From Streptomyces sp. WM4235 (GTDB taxonomy: Bacteria; Actinomycetota; Actinomycetes; Streptomycetales; Streptomycetaceae): a DNA stretch of 64,000 nt. Every line of letters begins with the position of its first letter. Positions within the stretch are counted from its first letter, which is position 1. The notes beneath the pieces are model-generated. The model did no database searches and had not been told where the DNA came from. It saw only the letters and a program-made list of their open reading frames with translations. The stretch spans positions 1-64,000 of the forward strand of contig NZ_LGDE01000425.1 of NCBI RefSeq assembly GCF_001279725.1. The letters run 5' to 3'. The position numbers and the translations under genes were made by a program. Positions 18,678 through 27,703 of this stretch are shown piece by piece.

Positions 18678-19784
18678 ATGGAGACGGAGCTGAGCAGGAA
18701 ACTGGGAGCCGAGCACGCCATCTTCGGCTTCACGCCCTTCCCGGCGGTGGCCGCGGCCATCACCCGGGCGGGCGGCTTCGGGGTACTCGGCGCGGTCCGC
18801 TACACCGCTCCCGACGACCTCAAGCGCGACCTCGACTGGATGCAGGACCACACCGACGGAAAGCCATACGGCCTCGACGTGGTCATGCCGGCCAGGAAGG
18901 CCGTCGACGGCATCAGCGAGGCCGACATCGAGGCGATGATCCCGGCAGGACACCGGGCCTTCGTCCGCGACACCCTCGCCAAGCACCACGTACCCGAACT
19001 GGCCGACGGCGAGGCCTCCGGCTGGCGCATCACCGGCTGGATGGAACAGGTCGCCCGCAACCAGCTCGACGTCGCCTTCGACTACCCGATCAAACTCCTC
19101 GCGAACGCGCTCGGTTCCCCGCCGGCCGACGTGATCGAGCGCGCCCACGACCACGGCGTCCTCGTCGCCGCCCTCGCCGGCAGCGCCAAACACGCCCGCC
19201 GGCACGCCGAGGCGGGCATCGACGTCGTCGTCGCCCAGGGCCACGAGGCCGGCGGCCACACCGGCGACATCGCCACCATGGTCCTGGTGCCCGACATCGT
19301 CGACGCCGTCGCGCCGCTCCCCGTCCTCGCCGCCGGAGGCATCGGCAGCGGCGAACAGATCGCCGCCGGCCTCGCCCTCGGCGCCCAGGGCGCCTGGCTG
19401 GGCTCCCTCTGGCTCACCACCACCGAGGCCGATCTGCACTCCCGCGCCCTCACCGAGAAGTTGCTGGCCGCCGGCTCCGGCGACACCGTCCGCTCCCGCG
19501 CCCTCACGGGCAAGCCCGCCCGCCAACTGCGCACCGAGTGGACCGACGCCTGGGACGACCCGGACGGCCCCGGAGCACTCCCCATGCCCCTCCAGGGACT
19601 CCTCGTCGCCGAGGCCGTGTCCCGCATCCAGAAGTACGAGGTCCAGCCGCTGCTCGGCACGCCCGTCGGCCAGATCGTCGGCCGGATGAACTCGGAACGC
19701 AGTGTCCAGGCCGTCTTCGACGACCTCACCAGCGGTTTCGAACGCGCCATCGACCGCATCAACCGCATCGCCGGCCGGGCCTGA
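18678..19784 (+). CDS. nitronate monooxygenase-like FMN enzyme
   Basis: A 368-residue TIM-barrel flavoprotein of the 2-nitropropane dioxygenase/nitronate monooxygenase family. Visible are VVVAQGHEAGGHTGDIA with the family histidine, and the FMN-phosphate loop AAGGIGSGEQIAAGLALGAQG. In mycobacteria a member of this family (Rv3553, IpdC) belongs to the steroid-ring catabolic set, so the true reaction may be on a CoA thioester. The downstream acyl-CoA synthetase, only 32 bases away, supports a CoA-ester role. Its promoter palindrome recurs at 60.7 kb. Confidence 0.82.
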   Translation: METELSRKLGAEHAIFGFTPFPAVAAAITRAGGFGVLGAVRYTAPDDLKRDLDWMQDHTDGKPYGLDVVMPARKAVDGISEADIEAMIPAGHRAFVRDTLAKHHVPELADGEASGWRITGWMEQVARNQLDVAFDYPIKLLANALGSPPADVIERAHDHGVLVAALAGSAKHARRHAEAGIDVVVAQGHEAGGHTGDIATMVLVPDIVDAVAPLPVLAAGGIGSGEQIAAGLALGAQGAWLGSLWLTTTEADLHSRALTEKLLAAGSGDTVRSRALTGKPARQLRTEWTDAWDDPDGPGALPMPLQGLLVAEAVSRIQKYEVQPLLGTPVGQIVGRMNSERSVQAVFDDLTSGFERAIDRINRIAGRA

Positions 19785-19816
19785 GGCGCGCGGCACCGAG
19801 AGGAGCGAGCAGCAGC

Positions 19817-21373
19817 ATGAGCGACGGACAACCCCCCAACGGCTTCTGGGCCCAGGCGGCCGCCGACCCCGACCGCACCGTCCTGATCACCCCCGAGGGC
19901 GAGACGTGGACGGCGGCCCGTCTGCACGCCGACGTCAACCGACTCGTCCACGGCCTGCGCGCGGCCGGCCTGGAGAAGGGCGACGTCTTCGCCGTCGTCC
20001 TCCCCAACGGCGTCGAGTTCTTCACCGCCTACCTCGCGGCCTCCCAGGCCGGCTTCTACCTCGTCCCGGTCAACCACCACCTCGTCGGCCCCGAGATCGC
20101 CTGGATCGTCTCCGACTCCGGCGCCAAGGTCCTGATCGCCCACGAGCGCTTCGCCGACGCCGCCACCGCCGCGGCCGACGAGGCGGGCCTGCCCGCGAGC
20201 GGGCGTTACGCCGTCGGGACCGTCAATGGCTTCCGCCCCTACGCGCACCTCCTCGACGGACAGCCCGGAACACCCCCGTCGGACCGCACCCTCGGCTGGG
20301 TGATGAACTACACCTCCGGCACCACCGGTCGCCCGCGCGGCATCCGCCGGCCGCTGCCCGGAAAGCTCCCGGAGGAGACGTACCTCGGCGGCTTCCTCGG
20401 CATCTTCGGCATCCGCCCCTTCGACGACAACGTCCACCTCGTCTGCTCGCCGCTCTACCACACGGCGGTCCTGCAGTTCGCCGGAGCCTCCCTGCACATC
20501 GGGCACCCGCTCGTCCTCATGGACAAGTGGACCCCGCGGGAGATGCTGCGGCTCATCGACCACCACGCCTGCACCCACACGCACATGGTCCCCACCCAGT
20601 TCCACCGGCTCCTCGCGCTGCCCCAGGAAGTCAAGGACGCGTACGACGTGTCCTCCATGCGGCACGCCATCCACGGCGCCGCCCCCTGCCCCGACCACGT
20701 CAAACGGGCGATGATCGACTGGTGGGGCCGGTGCGTGGAGGAGTACTACGCGGCCAGCGAGGGCGGCGGCGCCTTCGCGACGGCCGAGGACTGGCTCAAG
20801 AGGCCGGGAACGGTCGGCAAGGCCTGGCCGATCAGCGAACTCGCCATCTTCGACGACGACGCGCGGCGGCTGGCACCCGGCGAACTCGGGACCGTCTACA
20901 TCAAGATGAACACCGGCGGCTTCAGCTACCACAAGGACGAGGGCAAGACGCGCAAGAACCGCATCGGCGACTTCTTCACGGTCGGAGACCTCGGCCTGAT
21001 GGACGAGGAGGGCTACCTCTTCCTCCGCGACCGCAAGATCGACATGATCATCTCGGGTGGCGTCAACATCTACCCGGCCGAGATCGAGTCCGCCCTGCTC
21101 ACCCACCCCGCCGTCGCGGACGCCGCAGCCTTCGGCATCCCGCACGCGGACTGGGGCGAGGAGGTCAAGGCCGTCATCGAACCCGCCGAGGGCTTCGAGG
21201 CGGGTGACGCGCTGGCCGCCGAGATCCTCCACCACTGCGAGCGGCAACTGGCCGGCTACAAGCGCCCCAAGAGCGTCGACTTCATCGAGACCATGCCGCG
21301 CGACCCCAACGGCAAGCTGTACAAGCGCCGGCTGCGCGACCCGTACTGGGAGGGCCACGCGCGCGCGATGTGA
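19817..21373 (+). CDS. acyl-CoA synthetase (FadD4-like)
   Basis: A 518-residue adenylate-forming enzyme that activates a carboxylic acid to its CoA thioester with ATP. Motifs in order: the P-loop-like YTSGTTGRPRGIRRPL, YYAASEGGG (A5 region), GDLGLMDEEGYLFLRDRKIDMIISGG (A7-A8) and the catalytic lysine in PRDPNGKLYKRRL (A10). The unusual RPRGIRRPL after the P-loop recalls mycobacterial FadD4. The start ATG 19817 follows GAGAGGAGCGAG. It is cotranscribed with the upstream flavoprotein and followed by a hairpin. Confidence 0.88.
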   Translation: MSDGQPPNGFWAQAAADPDRTVLITPEGETWTAARLHADVNRLVHGLRAAGLEKGDVFAVVLPNGVEFFTAYLAASQAGFYLVPVNHHLVGPEIAWIVSDSGAKVLIAHERFADAATAAADEAGLPASGRYAVGTVNGFRPYAHLLDGQPGTPPSDRTLGWVMNYTSGTTGRPRGIRRPLPGKLPEETYLGGFLGIFGIRPFDDNVHLVCSPLYHTAVLQFAGASLHIGHPLVLMDKWTPREMLRLIDHHACTHTHMVPTQFHRLLALPQEVKDAYDVSSMRHAIHGAAPCPDHVKRAMIDWWGRCVEEYYAASEGGGAFATAEDWLKRPGTVGKAWPISELAIFDDDARRLAPGELGTVYIKMNTGGFSYHKDEGKTRKNRIGDFFTVGDLGLMDEEGYLFLRDRKIDMIISGGVNIYPAEIESALLTHPAVADAAAFGIPHADWGEEVKAVIEPAEGFEAGDALAAEILHHCERQLAGYKRPKSVDFIETMPRDPNGKLYKRRLRDPYWEGHARAM

Positions 21374-21395
21374 CGCGAAGCGAACCGGCCCGGAC

Positions 21396-21425
21396 GTCCG
21401 CCGGGGCCCCCGGGTCCCGGCGGAC
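21396..21425 (+). terminator. hairpin terminator after the acyl-CoA synthetase
   Basis: Arms GTCCGCCGGG (21396-21405) and CCCGGCGGAC (21416-21425) pair perfectly around a GC-rich loop, 23 bases after the synthetase stop. Confidence 0.55.
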
Positions 21426-21571
21426 CCGCCCCGAGGTGCAGGATGCAGGCGCCCCGGGGCGGGCTCACGGCTGCTCGCCACGCCCGGGGATTTCGTGAGA
21501 AATGCCACGTCAAGGCCCTGAGGACGGGGGTTGGGCCGCACCGGGCGGACAGTTCTGGCAACTTGGCTGAT

Positions 21572-22711
21572 ATGAGTACGGCAACGCACAGATCGCCCCT
21601 GACCGACTGGACCGTCGTGGTCCCCGTGGTGGCCCTGATCGCCCTCGTCTTCAGTTGGGGACGCGATCTGCCCGCACTCGCGGTGGGGCTCGTCTCCCTC
21701 TGCCTCGGCGGCGCCGTGCTCGCGGCGGTCCACCACGCCGAGGTCGTGGCCCACCGGGTGGGCGAACCGTTCGGCTCCCTGGTCCTCGCCGTCGCCGTCA
21801 CCGTCATCGAAGTGGCGCTGATCGTCACGCTGATGGCCGACGGCGGCCCCAAGACCGCCTCCCTGGCCCGGGACACCGTCTTCGCGGCCGTCATGATCAC
21901 CTGTAACGGCATCGTCGGCCTGTCCCTCCTCGTCGGAGCACTGCGCAACCGCGTCGCCGTCTTCAACGCCGAGGGATCCGGTGCGGCCCTCGCCACCGTC
22001 GCCACCCTCGCCACCCTCAGCCTCGTGCTGCCGACCTTCACCACCTCCAAGCCCGGACCGGAGTTCTCCACCGCCCAACTGACCTTCGCGGCCTGCGCCT
22101 CACTCGCCCTCTACGGCCTGTTCGTCGCCGTCCAGACGGTCCGTCACCGCGACTACTTCCTGCCCGTGGACACCAAGCGCCGCCGAGCCGAGGCCGCCGA
22201 GGCCGCGGCGGCGGCCGCCGCCGGCGAGGAGGACGAGCACGCCGCCCCGCCCACCTCCCGCGCCGCCCTCATCAGCCTCGGTCTGCTCCTCGTCGCCCTC
22301 GTCGCCGTGGTCGGCGACGCCAAGGCCGTCTCCCCGACCATCGAGCGCGGGGTCGCCAACGCCGGACTGCCCAACGCCGTCGTCGGTGTGATCATCGCGC
22401 TGCTGGTGCTGGCCCCCGAGACCCTGGCCGCCGTCCGTGCCGCCCGCCGCGACCGCGTACAGACCAGCCTCAACCTCGCCTACGGCTCCGCCATCGCCAG
22501 CATCGGCCTGACCATCCCGGCCATCGCACTGGCCTCGATCTGGCTCTCCGGTCCGCTGCTGCTCGGCCTCGGCCCGATCCACATGGTGCTGCTCGCCCTC
22601 ACCGTGGTGGTGAGCGCCCTCACCATCGTGCCCGGCCGGGCCACCCTGCTCCAGGGCGGCGTCCACATCGTGCTGCTCGCCGCGTACCTCTTCCTCGCGG
22701 TCAGCCCCTGA
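21572..22711 (+). CDS. chaA: Ca2+/H+ antiporter (CaCA family)
   Basis: A 379-residue cation antiporter of the inner membrane with about 11 hydrophobic segments in two homologous halves. Each half has the alpha-repeat acidic motif: VAVTVIEVALIVTLM in the first and LLVLAPETLAAVRAA followed by NLAYGSAIASIGLTIP in the second. A charged cytosolic loop (KRRRAEAAEAAAAAAAGEED) separates the halves. The ATG at 21572 gives the normal N-terminus. A very strong terminator follows. It stands alone and marks the left border of the accessory island. Confidence 0.88.
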   Translation: MSTATHRSPLTDWTVVVPVVALIALVFSWGRDLPALAVGLVSLCLGGAVLAAVHHAEVVAHRVGEPFGSLVLAVAVTVIEVALIVTLMADGGPKTASLARDTVFAAVMITCNGIVGLSLLVGALRNRVAVFNAEGSGAALATVATLATLSLVLPTFTTSKPGPEFSTAQLTFAACASLALYGLFVAVQTVRHRDYFLPVDTKRRRAEAAEAAAAAAAGEEDEHAAPPTSRAALISLGLLLVALVAVVGDAKAVSPTIERGVANAGLPNAVVGVIIALLVLAPETLAAVRAARRDRVQTSLNLAYGSAIASIGLTIPAIALASIWLSGPLLLGLGPIHMVLLALTVVVSALTIVPGRATLLQGGVHIVLLAAYLFLAVSP

Positions 22712-22727
22712 CCCGTCCGCACGTGCC

Positions 22728-22764
22728 GCGGCCCCCGGGACGGACGCACCGTCCCGGGGGCCGC
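22728..22764 (+). terminator. strong hairpin terminator after the antiporter
   Basis: A perfect 16-base stem (GCGGCCCCCGGGACGG, 22728-22743, with its complement at 22749-22764) around a 5-base loop. It lies between the converging antiporter and acylase remnant and could serve both strands. Confidence 0.75.
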
Positions 22765-22779
22765 GCGGATCTCCGGGTG

Positions 22780-22985
22780 TCAGCGCCGCTCGCGCGGCCA
22801 CACCACCCTCAGCCCCGGCGAGGTGAGGATGTCCCGCTCGCAGTACCGCGCCTTCACCCACCGCTCCCGCGAGAACAGCGCGGTCTGATCCGCGTGGTAG
22901 GGGGAGTTCGGGTTCGACGACTGGCCGTACGTCAGCAGCGTGCGCGCCACCGGGCAACCACTGCCGTCCCAACCGACCGCTTGCG
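22780..22985 (-). pseudogene. C-terminal remnant of a penicillin-acylase-family gene
   Basis: About 68 codons ending in a natural stop encode the conserved C-terminus of penicillin/AHL/aculeacin acylases: GCPVARTLLTYGQSSNPNS, then the family pattern YHADQTALFSRERWVKAR, ending WPRERR. Upstream of about 22985 the acylase similarity stops and insertion-sequence-like DNA begins. A secreted-protein N-terminus in the same orientation lies at 52490-52612. I infer that both are ends of one disrupted secreted acylase gene. Confidence 0.7.
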
Positions 22986-23070
22986 CCATCGACTCCCAGT
23001 CCGCCAAAGCGCCGACACCGCCACCCTGCGCGACGACCCGGGTCGGTCGCCCAGCGCGGCAGCGCGGTCC

Positions 23071-23392
23071 AAGCCACTGGTCGACCGGGCCAAGGCCGAC
23101 GAGGTCAAGTTGACGGGCCAGGGCGGTCTGCTGCAGCAGTTGACGAAGACGATTCTCGAGGCGGCTCTGGAAGGCGAGATCATCGACCACCTCGGGCACG
23201 AGAAGCATGAGACGCCCGGCTCGGGCAACACCGGGAACGGGACCCGGCGAAGACAGTCGTGACCGACGTCGGCCCGGTCGTGCGCGAGGTCCCGCGAGAT
23301 CGGGAGGGCTCGTTCGAGCCGCAGATGGTCAAGAAGCAGCAGCGCCGGCCGACCGGGGTCGATGAGATGGTGCTCTCGCTGTCGCCGGCCTT
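23071..23392 (+). pseudogene. IS256-family transposase remnant, frameshifted
   Basis: The translation starts KPLVDRAKADEVKLTGQGG, continues LLQQLTKTILEAALEGEI and DHLGHEKHE, then runs into a stop. The next frame continues TDVGPVVREVPRDREGSFEP and ends TGVDEMVLSLS. This is the N-terminal third of an IS256-type mutator transposase, broken by a frameshift near 23250 and cut off near 23392. The DDE catalytic region is absent. Just upstream (22985-23045, plus strand) a weak IDSQSAK reading resembles the first catalytic block of IS5-type transposases, too short to call alone. Confidence 0.72.
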
Positions 23393-23470
23393 GGCCGGCG
23401 ACGTCCCGGGCCTCCGTAGGGTTGAAGGAGGGGGAGCCAGAGATGCGTGCCCGCAGCCAGTGTCGGGTCT

Positions 23471-24352
23471 TCAGCCGCGCTTGGAGTCGAGCCATTCGTC
23501 GCTGTTCCACATGACCGGCGTAGCCCCAACGGGTTCGAACCGGATGTCGGGGTCATTGCTGTGGACCAAGGCGAAGAAACGACGTTGGACTACCGCCGCG
23601 CGGCGGGCCTGGTCGGCGATGATGTCCAGCACGATCTGGGCTGCTCTGGGAGATGTGGCAGCGAAGTGGTCGTAGTCGGTGAAGGACAGCACGAGACCGG
23701 TGCACTCGGCCGCATCGTCGTAGGGGCCATAACAGGCAACGTCGCCGAGGCAGTCGTTGAGCGCGTCCAGGTTGTGGCCGTAGTAGTCGGGGAACTGCAG
23801 AGCTGCGGCGATGGTTCGGTGCATGTCCCTTTCCGTTGTCCACCCGTTTGCGGCCAAGTGGACGATGCGGAAGCCGCGGTCCGCAAGTTGTTCCAGGGCA
23901 TTGGTGAGCAGGCGGCGTCGCCAGAAGAGGGTCACGAAGGTGTTGCTCATGAACTCGATGCCGGGGAGCCGATCCGTCGTCTCCCGTGGCGCAGGCTCCT
24001 GGATGGTGTCGCGCCTGAAGTTGTCCAGGAGCCGGAAGAACTCCTTGACCGGAGTGGAATCGGCCGGTGTGTGGCGCTCGATCTCGGCGGCCCAGGTGAG
24101 GGAGCTGGATATCCCGTAGTACTCGTGGAGCCAATCGATGAAGTCTTGTTCGGGCCACAAGACGAAGGGCTCGTGGCTGGAGTGTACGGCGAGTGCCACG
24201 CGGTAGCCGGTGAGGATGGCGTGCAAGTGCTGAAGTGAGTCGCCCGGCAGCCACATGTCGGGCCGTAGGCGGATCTGCTCCAGGAAGTCATAGACATCAG
24301 AGCACTCCTGCCAGTGCTTGACGGTGTTGACGGGGTTGTTCTCGGTCGGCAT
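23471..24352 (-). CDS. barstar-domain protein with N-terminal immunity-like module
   Basis: A 293-residue cytosolic protein. The C-terminal part (about 165-290) reads as barstar: a strand, then FPDYYGHNLDALNDCLGDV, the segment by which barstar inserts an acidic helix into the barnase active site. The N-terminal part (about 15-110: LRPDMWLPGDSLQHLHAIL and a WL-x-EYY segment) resembles stand-alone Streptomyces immunity-like proteins. Two protective modules may therefore be fused. No barnase-type or polymorphic toxin gene is adjacent, so it may protect against kin-delivered RNases. Start: the ATG at 24352. Confidence 0.7.
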   Translation of the reverse strand: MPTENNPVNTVKHWQECSDVYDFLEQIRLRPDMWLPGDSLQHLHAILTGYRVALAVHSSHEPFVLWPEQDFIDWLHEYYGISSSLTWAAEIERHTPADSTPVKEFFRLLDNFRRDTIQEPAPRETTDRLPGIEFMSNTFVTLFWRRRLLTNALEQLADRGFRIVHLAANGWTTERDMHRTIAAALQFPDYYGHNLDALNDCLGDVACYGPYDDAAECTGLVLSFTDYDHFAATSPRAAQIVLDIIADQARRAAVVQRRFFALVHSNDPDIRFEPVGATPVMWNSDEWLDSKRG

Positions 24353-24661
24353 GCGGGCAGCCTACGGCGGATGTCACACGGGGTTGGGCCCGGATGGCGG
24401 TCCGACCCCGAGGTGGGGGCCGAGGATCGCAACGTTGGCCACGGTCGTTCTCGGTGCTCCGCCGGACCTGGAGAACCGCGTCGACCTTGCATCCGACTCC
24501 CGGGCCGACGCAGGCTTCGAACTCGCGACAGCGGAACTGCGGCGCGCGCCGGAGGCGGTCGACCACGCTGAGGTGGAGGGGTGCGTGCGCCGGGCTCAGC
24601 TGCGGTTCACCAGGGCCGGCGGCGGCCACCCAGCGGAGCAGACCTCAGTGGCCATTCAGGG
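24353..24661. other. 309-base region upstream of the barstar gene
   Basis: No complete gene is seen. On the plus strand from about 24419 the reading RIATLATVVLGAP looks like the first strand of a glyoxalase/VOC-fold protein, but it does not continue as one. It may be a remnant. The region should hold the barstar promoter; none is convincing. Confidence 0.3.
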
Positions 24662-26083
24662 CTACTGGTTGCCGTATCTGCTTTCCTCGATCGTTTTCGC
24701 GCGGGGAACTTCCGGGTTCAGGCCCTTCGCCCATTCGCTCTCGCCGAGCTGTGCGCGCAGGTGCTCGACGGTCTTTTCGACGTGGCTGCGTACCGCCCGC
24801 AAGTCGATGCCCTGGAGGCGGTGGCGGTACTTGGCGACGTGGCCGTCGACCAGGACGGTGTGGACGTCGGATCGCTGCGCCTGGAGCACGACGTGCCCGT
24901 GCGGGTTCAGGAGCGGGAAGGAGACCGGGGATTCGTCGTTCTTGAGGAGGACCAGGTCGGCCTTCTTTCCGACCTCGATGGTGCCGAGGTCGTGGGAGCG
25001 GCCGAGGGCGGCCGCGCCGCCGCGGGTTGCCCAGCTCAGGACGTCGTGGGCGCGCAGTGTCGTGTGGGTGACGGTCTCGCCCCGGGCGTGACTGTCGGCG
25101 TGTTCGCGGGAGCGGTCGGCGGCGAGGGTGGCGCGCATCGCGGAGAAGAGGTCCGCGCTCCACCACACGCTGGTGTCCATGGAGAGGGACACGGGGATGC
25201 CGTGGGTGCGGGCGGCGTGGGTGGGCGGGTATCCCTGGCCGGCGTGCTGCTCGCTCTCGGCGGAAATCGACAGGTATCCGCCGGTGTCCGCGATGCGACG
25301 GTAGGAGTCGGCGCTCAGGGAGGAGCCGTGGACGTAGACGGTGCCGGGGCGCATGAAGCCGTGGTCGTGGAGGGTGGCCAGGTTTCGGTCCCTGCCGGTG
25401 CCCCAGACACCGGCATGGGTGGTCACTGCGGCGCCGAGGTCGTGGGCGGCTTCGAAGGCCGGCTTCTCGGGGAAGGTGGGGTCGCCGCCGAGGTCGATGG
25501 CCAGTTGCAGGTCCAGCATGCCGTTGCGGGGGACGCGTTGGTCGAGGAAAGCGCGGAAGGCGGGGTCGGTGGCCCACTCGGCGGCGGGCCGGTGGAGGTT
25601 GCCGTAGGCGAGGACGAAGCGGCCCGGCACGGCCTGCAGCGCGTCGACCGCGGCGTGGGCGTGGTCGGTGGTGGCCAGCCCGTGGGACCAGTCGACGGTC
25701 GTGGTCACGCCGGCGTCGAGGGCTTCGGCGGCGGCGAGCAGGTTGCCGGCGTGGATGTCCTGGGGCCGGAAGTGCTTGCCGTGGTCGATGAAGAACCACA
25801 CGAAGTACTGGCTCAGGGTCCAGTCCGCGCCGTAGCCGCGCAGCGCGGTCTGCCACATGTGGCGGTGTGTGTCGATCATGCCGGGGATGACGATTCCGCC
25901 GGTGGCGTCGATGACGGTGGTGCCCGGCGGGACGTCGAGTCCCGGTCCGATCGCGGTGATCCGGTCGCCGTGGACCAGGACGTCCGTGGTGGGGAGCACC
26001 CGCCGGGGGTTGTCCATCGGCAGTACCGTGCCGCCTTGCAGGAGTACCGGGCGTCCCTTGGCGAATGTGTCCGTGGTGGACAT
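24662..26083 (-). CDS. amidohydrolase/TRZ-ATZ-type deaminase
   Basis: A 473-residue metal-dependent hydrolase of the chlorohydrolase/8-oxoguanine deaminase group. Metal ligands are visible: HxH in DTHRHMWQ, the later histidine in TTHAGVWG, a histidine in VHGSSLSADS and the Asp in SMDTSVWW. The family deaminates or dechlorinates heterocycles and nucleobases. The ATG at 26083 begins MSTTDTFAKGRP. It is divergent from an SDR gene (221-base gap); the two may work on one xenobiotic or nucleoside-like compound, but nothing fixes the substrate. Confidence 0.85.
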   Translation of the reverse strand: MSTTDTFAKGRPVLLQGGTVLPMDNPRRVLPTTDVLVHGDRITAIGPGLDVPPGTTVIDATGGIVIPGMIDTHRHMWQTALRGYGADWTLSQYFVWFFIDHGKHFRPQDIHAGNLLAAAEALDAGVTTTVDWSHGLATTDHAHAAVDALQAVPGRFVLAYGNLHRPAAEWATDPAFRAFLDQRVPRNGMLDLQLAIDLGGDPTFPEKPAFEAAHDLGAAVTTHAGVWGTGRDRNLATLHDHGFMRPGTVYVHGSSLSADSYRRIADTGGYLSISAESEQHAGQGYPPTHAARTHGIPVSLSMDTSVWWSADLFSAMRATLAADRSREHADSHARGETVTHTTLRAHDVLSWATRGGAAALGRSHDLGTIEVGKKADLVLLKNDESPVSFPLLNPHGHVVLQAQRSDVHTVLVDGHVAKYRHRLQGIDLRAVRSHVEKTVEHLRAQLGESEWAKGLNPEVPRAKTIEESRYGNQ

Positions 26084-26231
26084 GCCGTCACCTCATTCTC
26101 GAAGTTGTCGAAGCTGTGCCGGCCCTACGGACGCTGGACGGGATCGGTTCACGCGCCCGGCAGTCCTCCCTGCGCAGGTGGCCGTGATCCGCTTCACAGA
26201 ACCGGCGGTGCCCTGCCCCCGTAGGGCGTTG

Positions 26232-26253
26232 AGGGCACCGCCGGAGGTGCCCT
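26232..26253. promoter_or_regulatory. inverted repeat upstream of the SDR gene
   Basis: AGGGCACC-GCCGGA-GGTGCCCT: perfect 8-base arms around 6 bases, 51 bases before the SDR start and inside the divergent promoter region. It could be an operator or an RNA hairpin in the leader. No regulator gene is adjacent. Confidence 0.4.
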
Positions 26254-26304
26254 GCTTTCCCTGCGAGTTCCGGGGACTCAGGACACGGACGAGGAGATAC
26301 GGGC

Positions 26305-27000
26305 ATGGCGAGCATCGTGATCATCGGCGGGACCAGCGGCATCGGAAGGGAGCTGGCCGAGCACCTGGCCCGGCAGGGCGACAGCGTGGTGCTGACCGGC
26401 CGGGATGCGGAGCGCGCGCGAAGGGTCGCGCGGGAGGTAGGCAAGGGGCGCCACGACGTGCGGGGCATCGCCCTCGACCTCTCTGAGCCGCACGAGATCG
26501 CCGGGGCACTGTCGGGGATCGGCCCGATCGACCACCTGGTGATCACGGCCGTGGAACGCGACGTGAACAGTGTGCGGGACTACTCGGTGGACCGGGCGGT
26601 GCGCCTGGCCACGCTCAAGGTGGTCGGCTACACCGCCGCGGTCGCAGCCCTGCGGGAGGTGATGGCGCCGACCGGCTCGGTCGTCCTGTTCGGGGGCGTC
26701 GCGAAGGACGCGCCCTACCCCGGCTCCACGACCGTCACGGCCGTCAACGGCGCCGTGGTTTCCATGGTGCGGACCCTGTCGGCGGAGCTCGCACCGGTGA
26801 GGGTCAATGCCGTGCACCCCGGGATCGTCAGCGACACCCCGTCGTGGAGCGGGCAGGCCGACGTGTTGGAGTCGGTCCGCTCCCGTACGCCCACCGGCCG
26901 GCTCGCCACCATGGCCGACATCGTCGGCGCCACGGTCTTCCTGATGTACAACCCGGCCGTGAATCGCGTGAACCTGACCGTGGATGGCGGCATGGTGTAG
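26305..27000 (+). CDS. SDR-family protein lacking the YxxxK catalytic pair
   Basis: A 231-residue Rossmann protein. The cofactor motif GGTSGIGRELAEHLA at residue 8 and the RVNAVHPGIV strand are typical of short-chain dehydrogenases. Where the catalytic Tyr-x-x-x-Lys should be (between the GSVVLFGGVA strand and the following helix), the sequence reads TTVTAVNGAVVSM, with neither Tyr nor Lys. It may be a non-catalytic SDR or use another mechanism. The ATG at 26305 is preceded by GAGGAGATACGGGC. It is divergent from the amidohydrolase. Confidence 0.78.
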   Translation: MASIVIIGGTSGIGRELAEHLARQGDSVVLTGRDAERARRVAREVGKGRHDVRGIALDLSEPHEIAGALSGIGPIDHLVITAVERDVNSVRDYSVDRAVRLATLKVVGYTAAVAALREVMAPTGSVVLFGGVAKDAPYPGSTTVTAVNGAVVSMVRTLSAELAPVRVNAVHPGIVSDTPSWSGQADVLESVRSRTPTGRLATMADIVGATVFLMYNPAVNRVNLTVDGGMV

Positions 27001-27112
27001 CCCGCCGGCTCCGGCGGAACCCGTCTGTCCGCAGGCCACGACAGTCTCCGGACAGGCAGGGAAAGCGTGGGGCAAGCGGCCGGCAAGCGATGCCACGAAC
27101 GCTGGTCGGGTG

Positions 27113-27703
27113 ATGACCACTTCGCCGGCACCGGCCGCCCCACCCGCAGCAGTTCGACGAACCGAAGCCGACGACGAGCGCTTCGCCCGCGCCGTGTATG
27201 ACAAGCACGCCGCCATGCTCCGGCACCTCGCCGCCCGCTCACTGGGCGGCGACGTGCACCGCGCCGAGGACATCGTCCAGGAGGCCATCCTCCGCGCCTG
27301 GCAGCACGCCCCGCTCCTGGATCCGGCCGGCGAGGGCATCCGCGGCTGGCTCGTCACCGTCGTCCGCAACCTCGTCATCGACAGCCACCGGGCCCGCCGG
27401 GCCCGCCCGTACGAGAGTGGCGACCTCGACGTGGTGGAACCCGCCTCACCGAGCCACGCGGAGAGCGCGACCGACCGCCACCTGGTCCGCGAGGCCCTGC
27501 GCGACCTCAGCGAACCGCACCGCGAGATCCTCCTGCACACCCGCTACCTCGACAAGTCGGTCGCCGAGACCGCCCAGACCCTGGGCATAGCCGCCGGCAC
27601 CGTGAAATCCCGCACCCACGCCGCGCTGCGCGCCCTCGAAGGCGCCCTGCTCAGACGCGGACACGGTCCGGCCGGTCGGACGCCTGCCGGGCGCCGGAGC
27701 CCG
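27113..27703 (+). CDS. ECF sigma factor; reading frame lacks a nearby stop
   Basis: An ECF sigma-70 factor. Region 2 is at about 20-95 (YDKHAAMLRHLAARSLGG, then AEDIVQEAILRAWQHA), and region 4 at about 125-180 (LSEPHREILLHTRYLDKSVA and TLGIAAGTVKSRTHAAL). Homologues end shortly after this point. Here the frame has no stop until 28903, running about 1.2 kb antisense to the AfsR-type gene. The given end is the last base before that gene and is not a true stop. A +1 shift would end the protein at a TAG at 27759-27761. No anti-sigma gene follows. Confidence 0.75.

Noticed and set aside
19082..22078. Minus-strand open frame of 998 codons
   Set aside because: It lies opposite well-supported nitronate-monooxygenase-like, FadD and antiporter genes and shows no protein motifs.
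22985..23045. IS5-type transposase fragment reading IDSQSAK at the left island edge
   Set aside because: Too short and followed by a frame break; mentioned only as context for the IS256 remnant.
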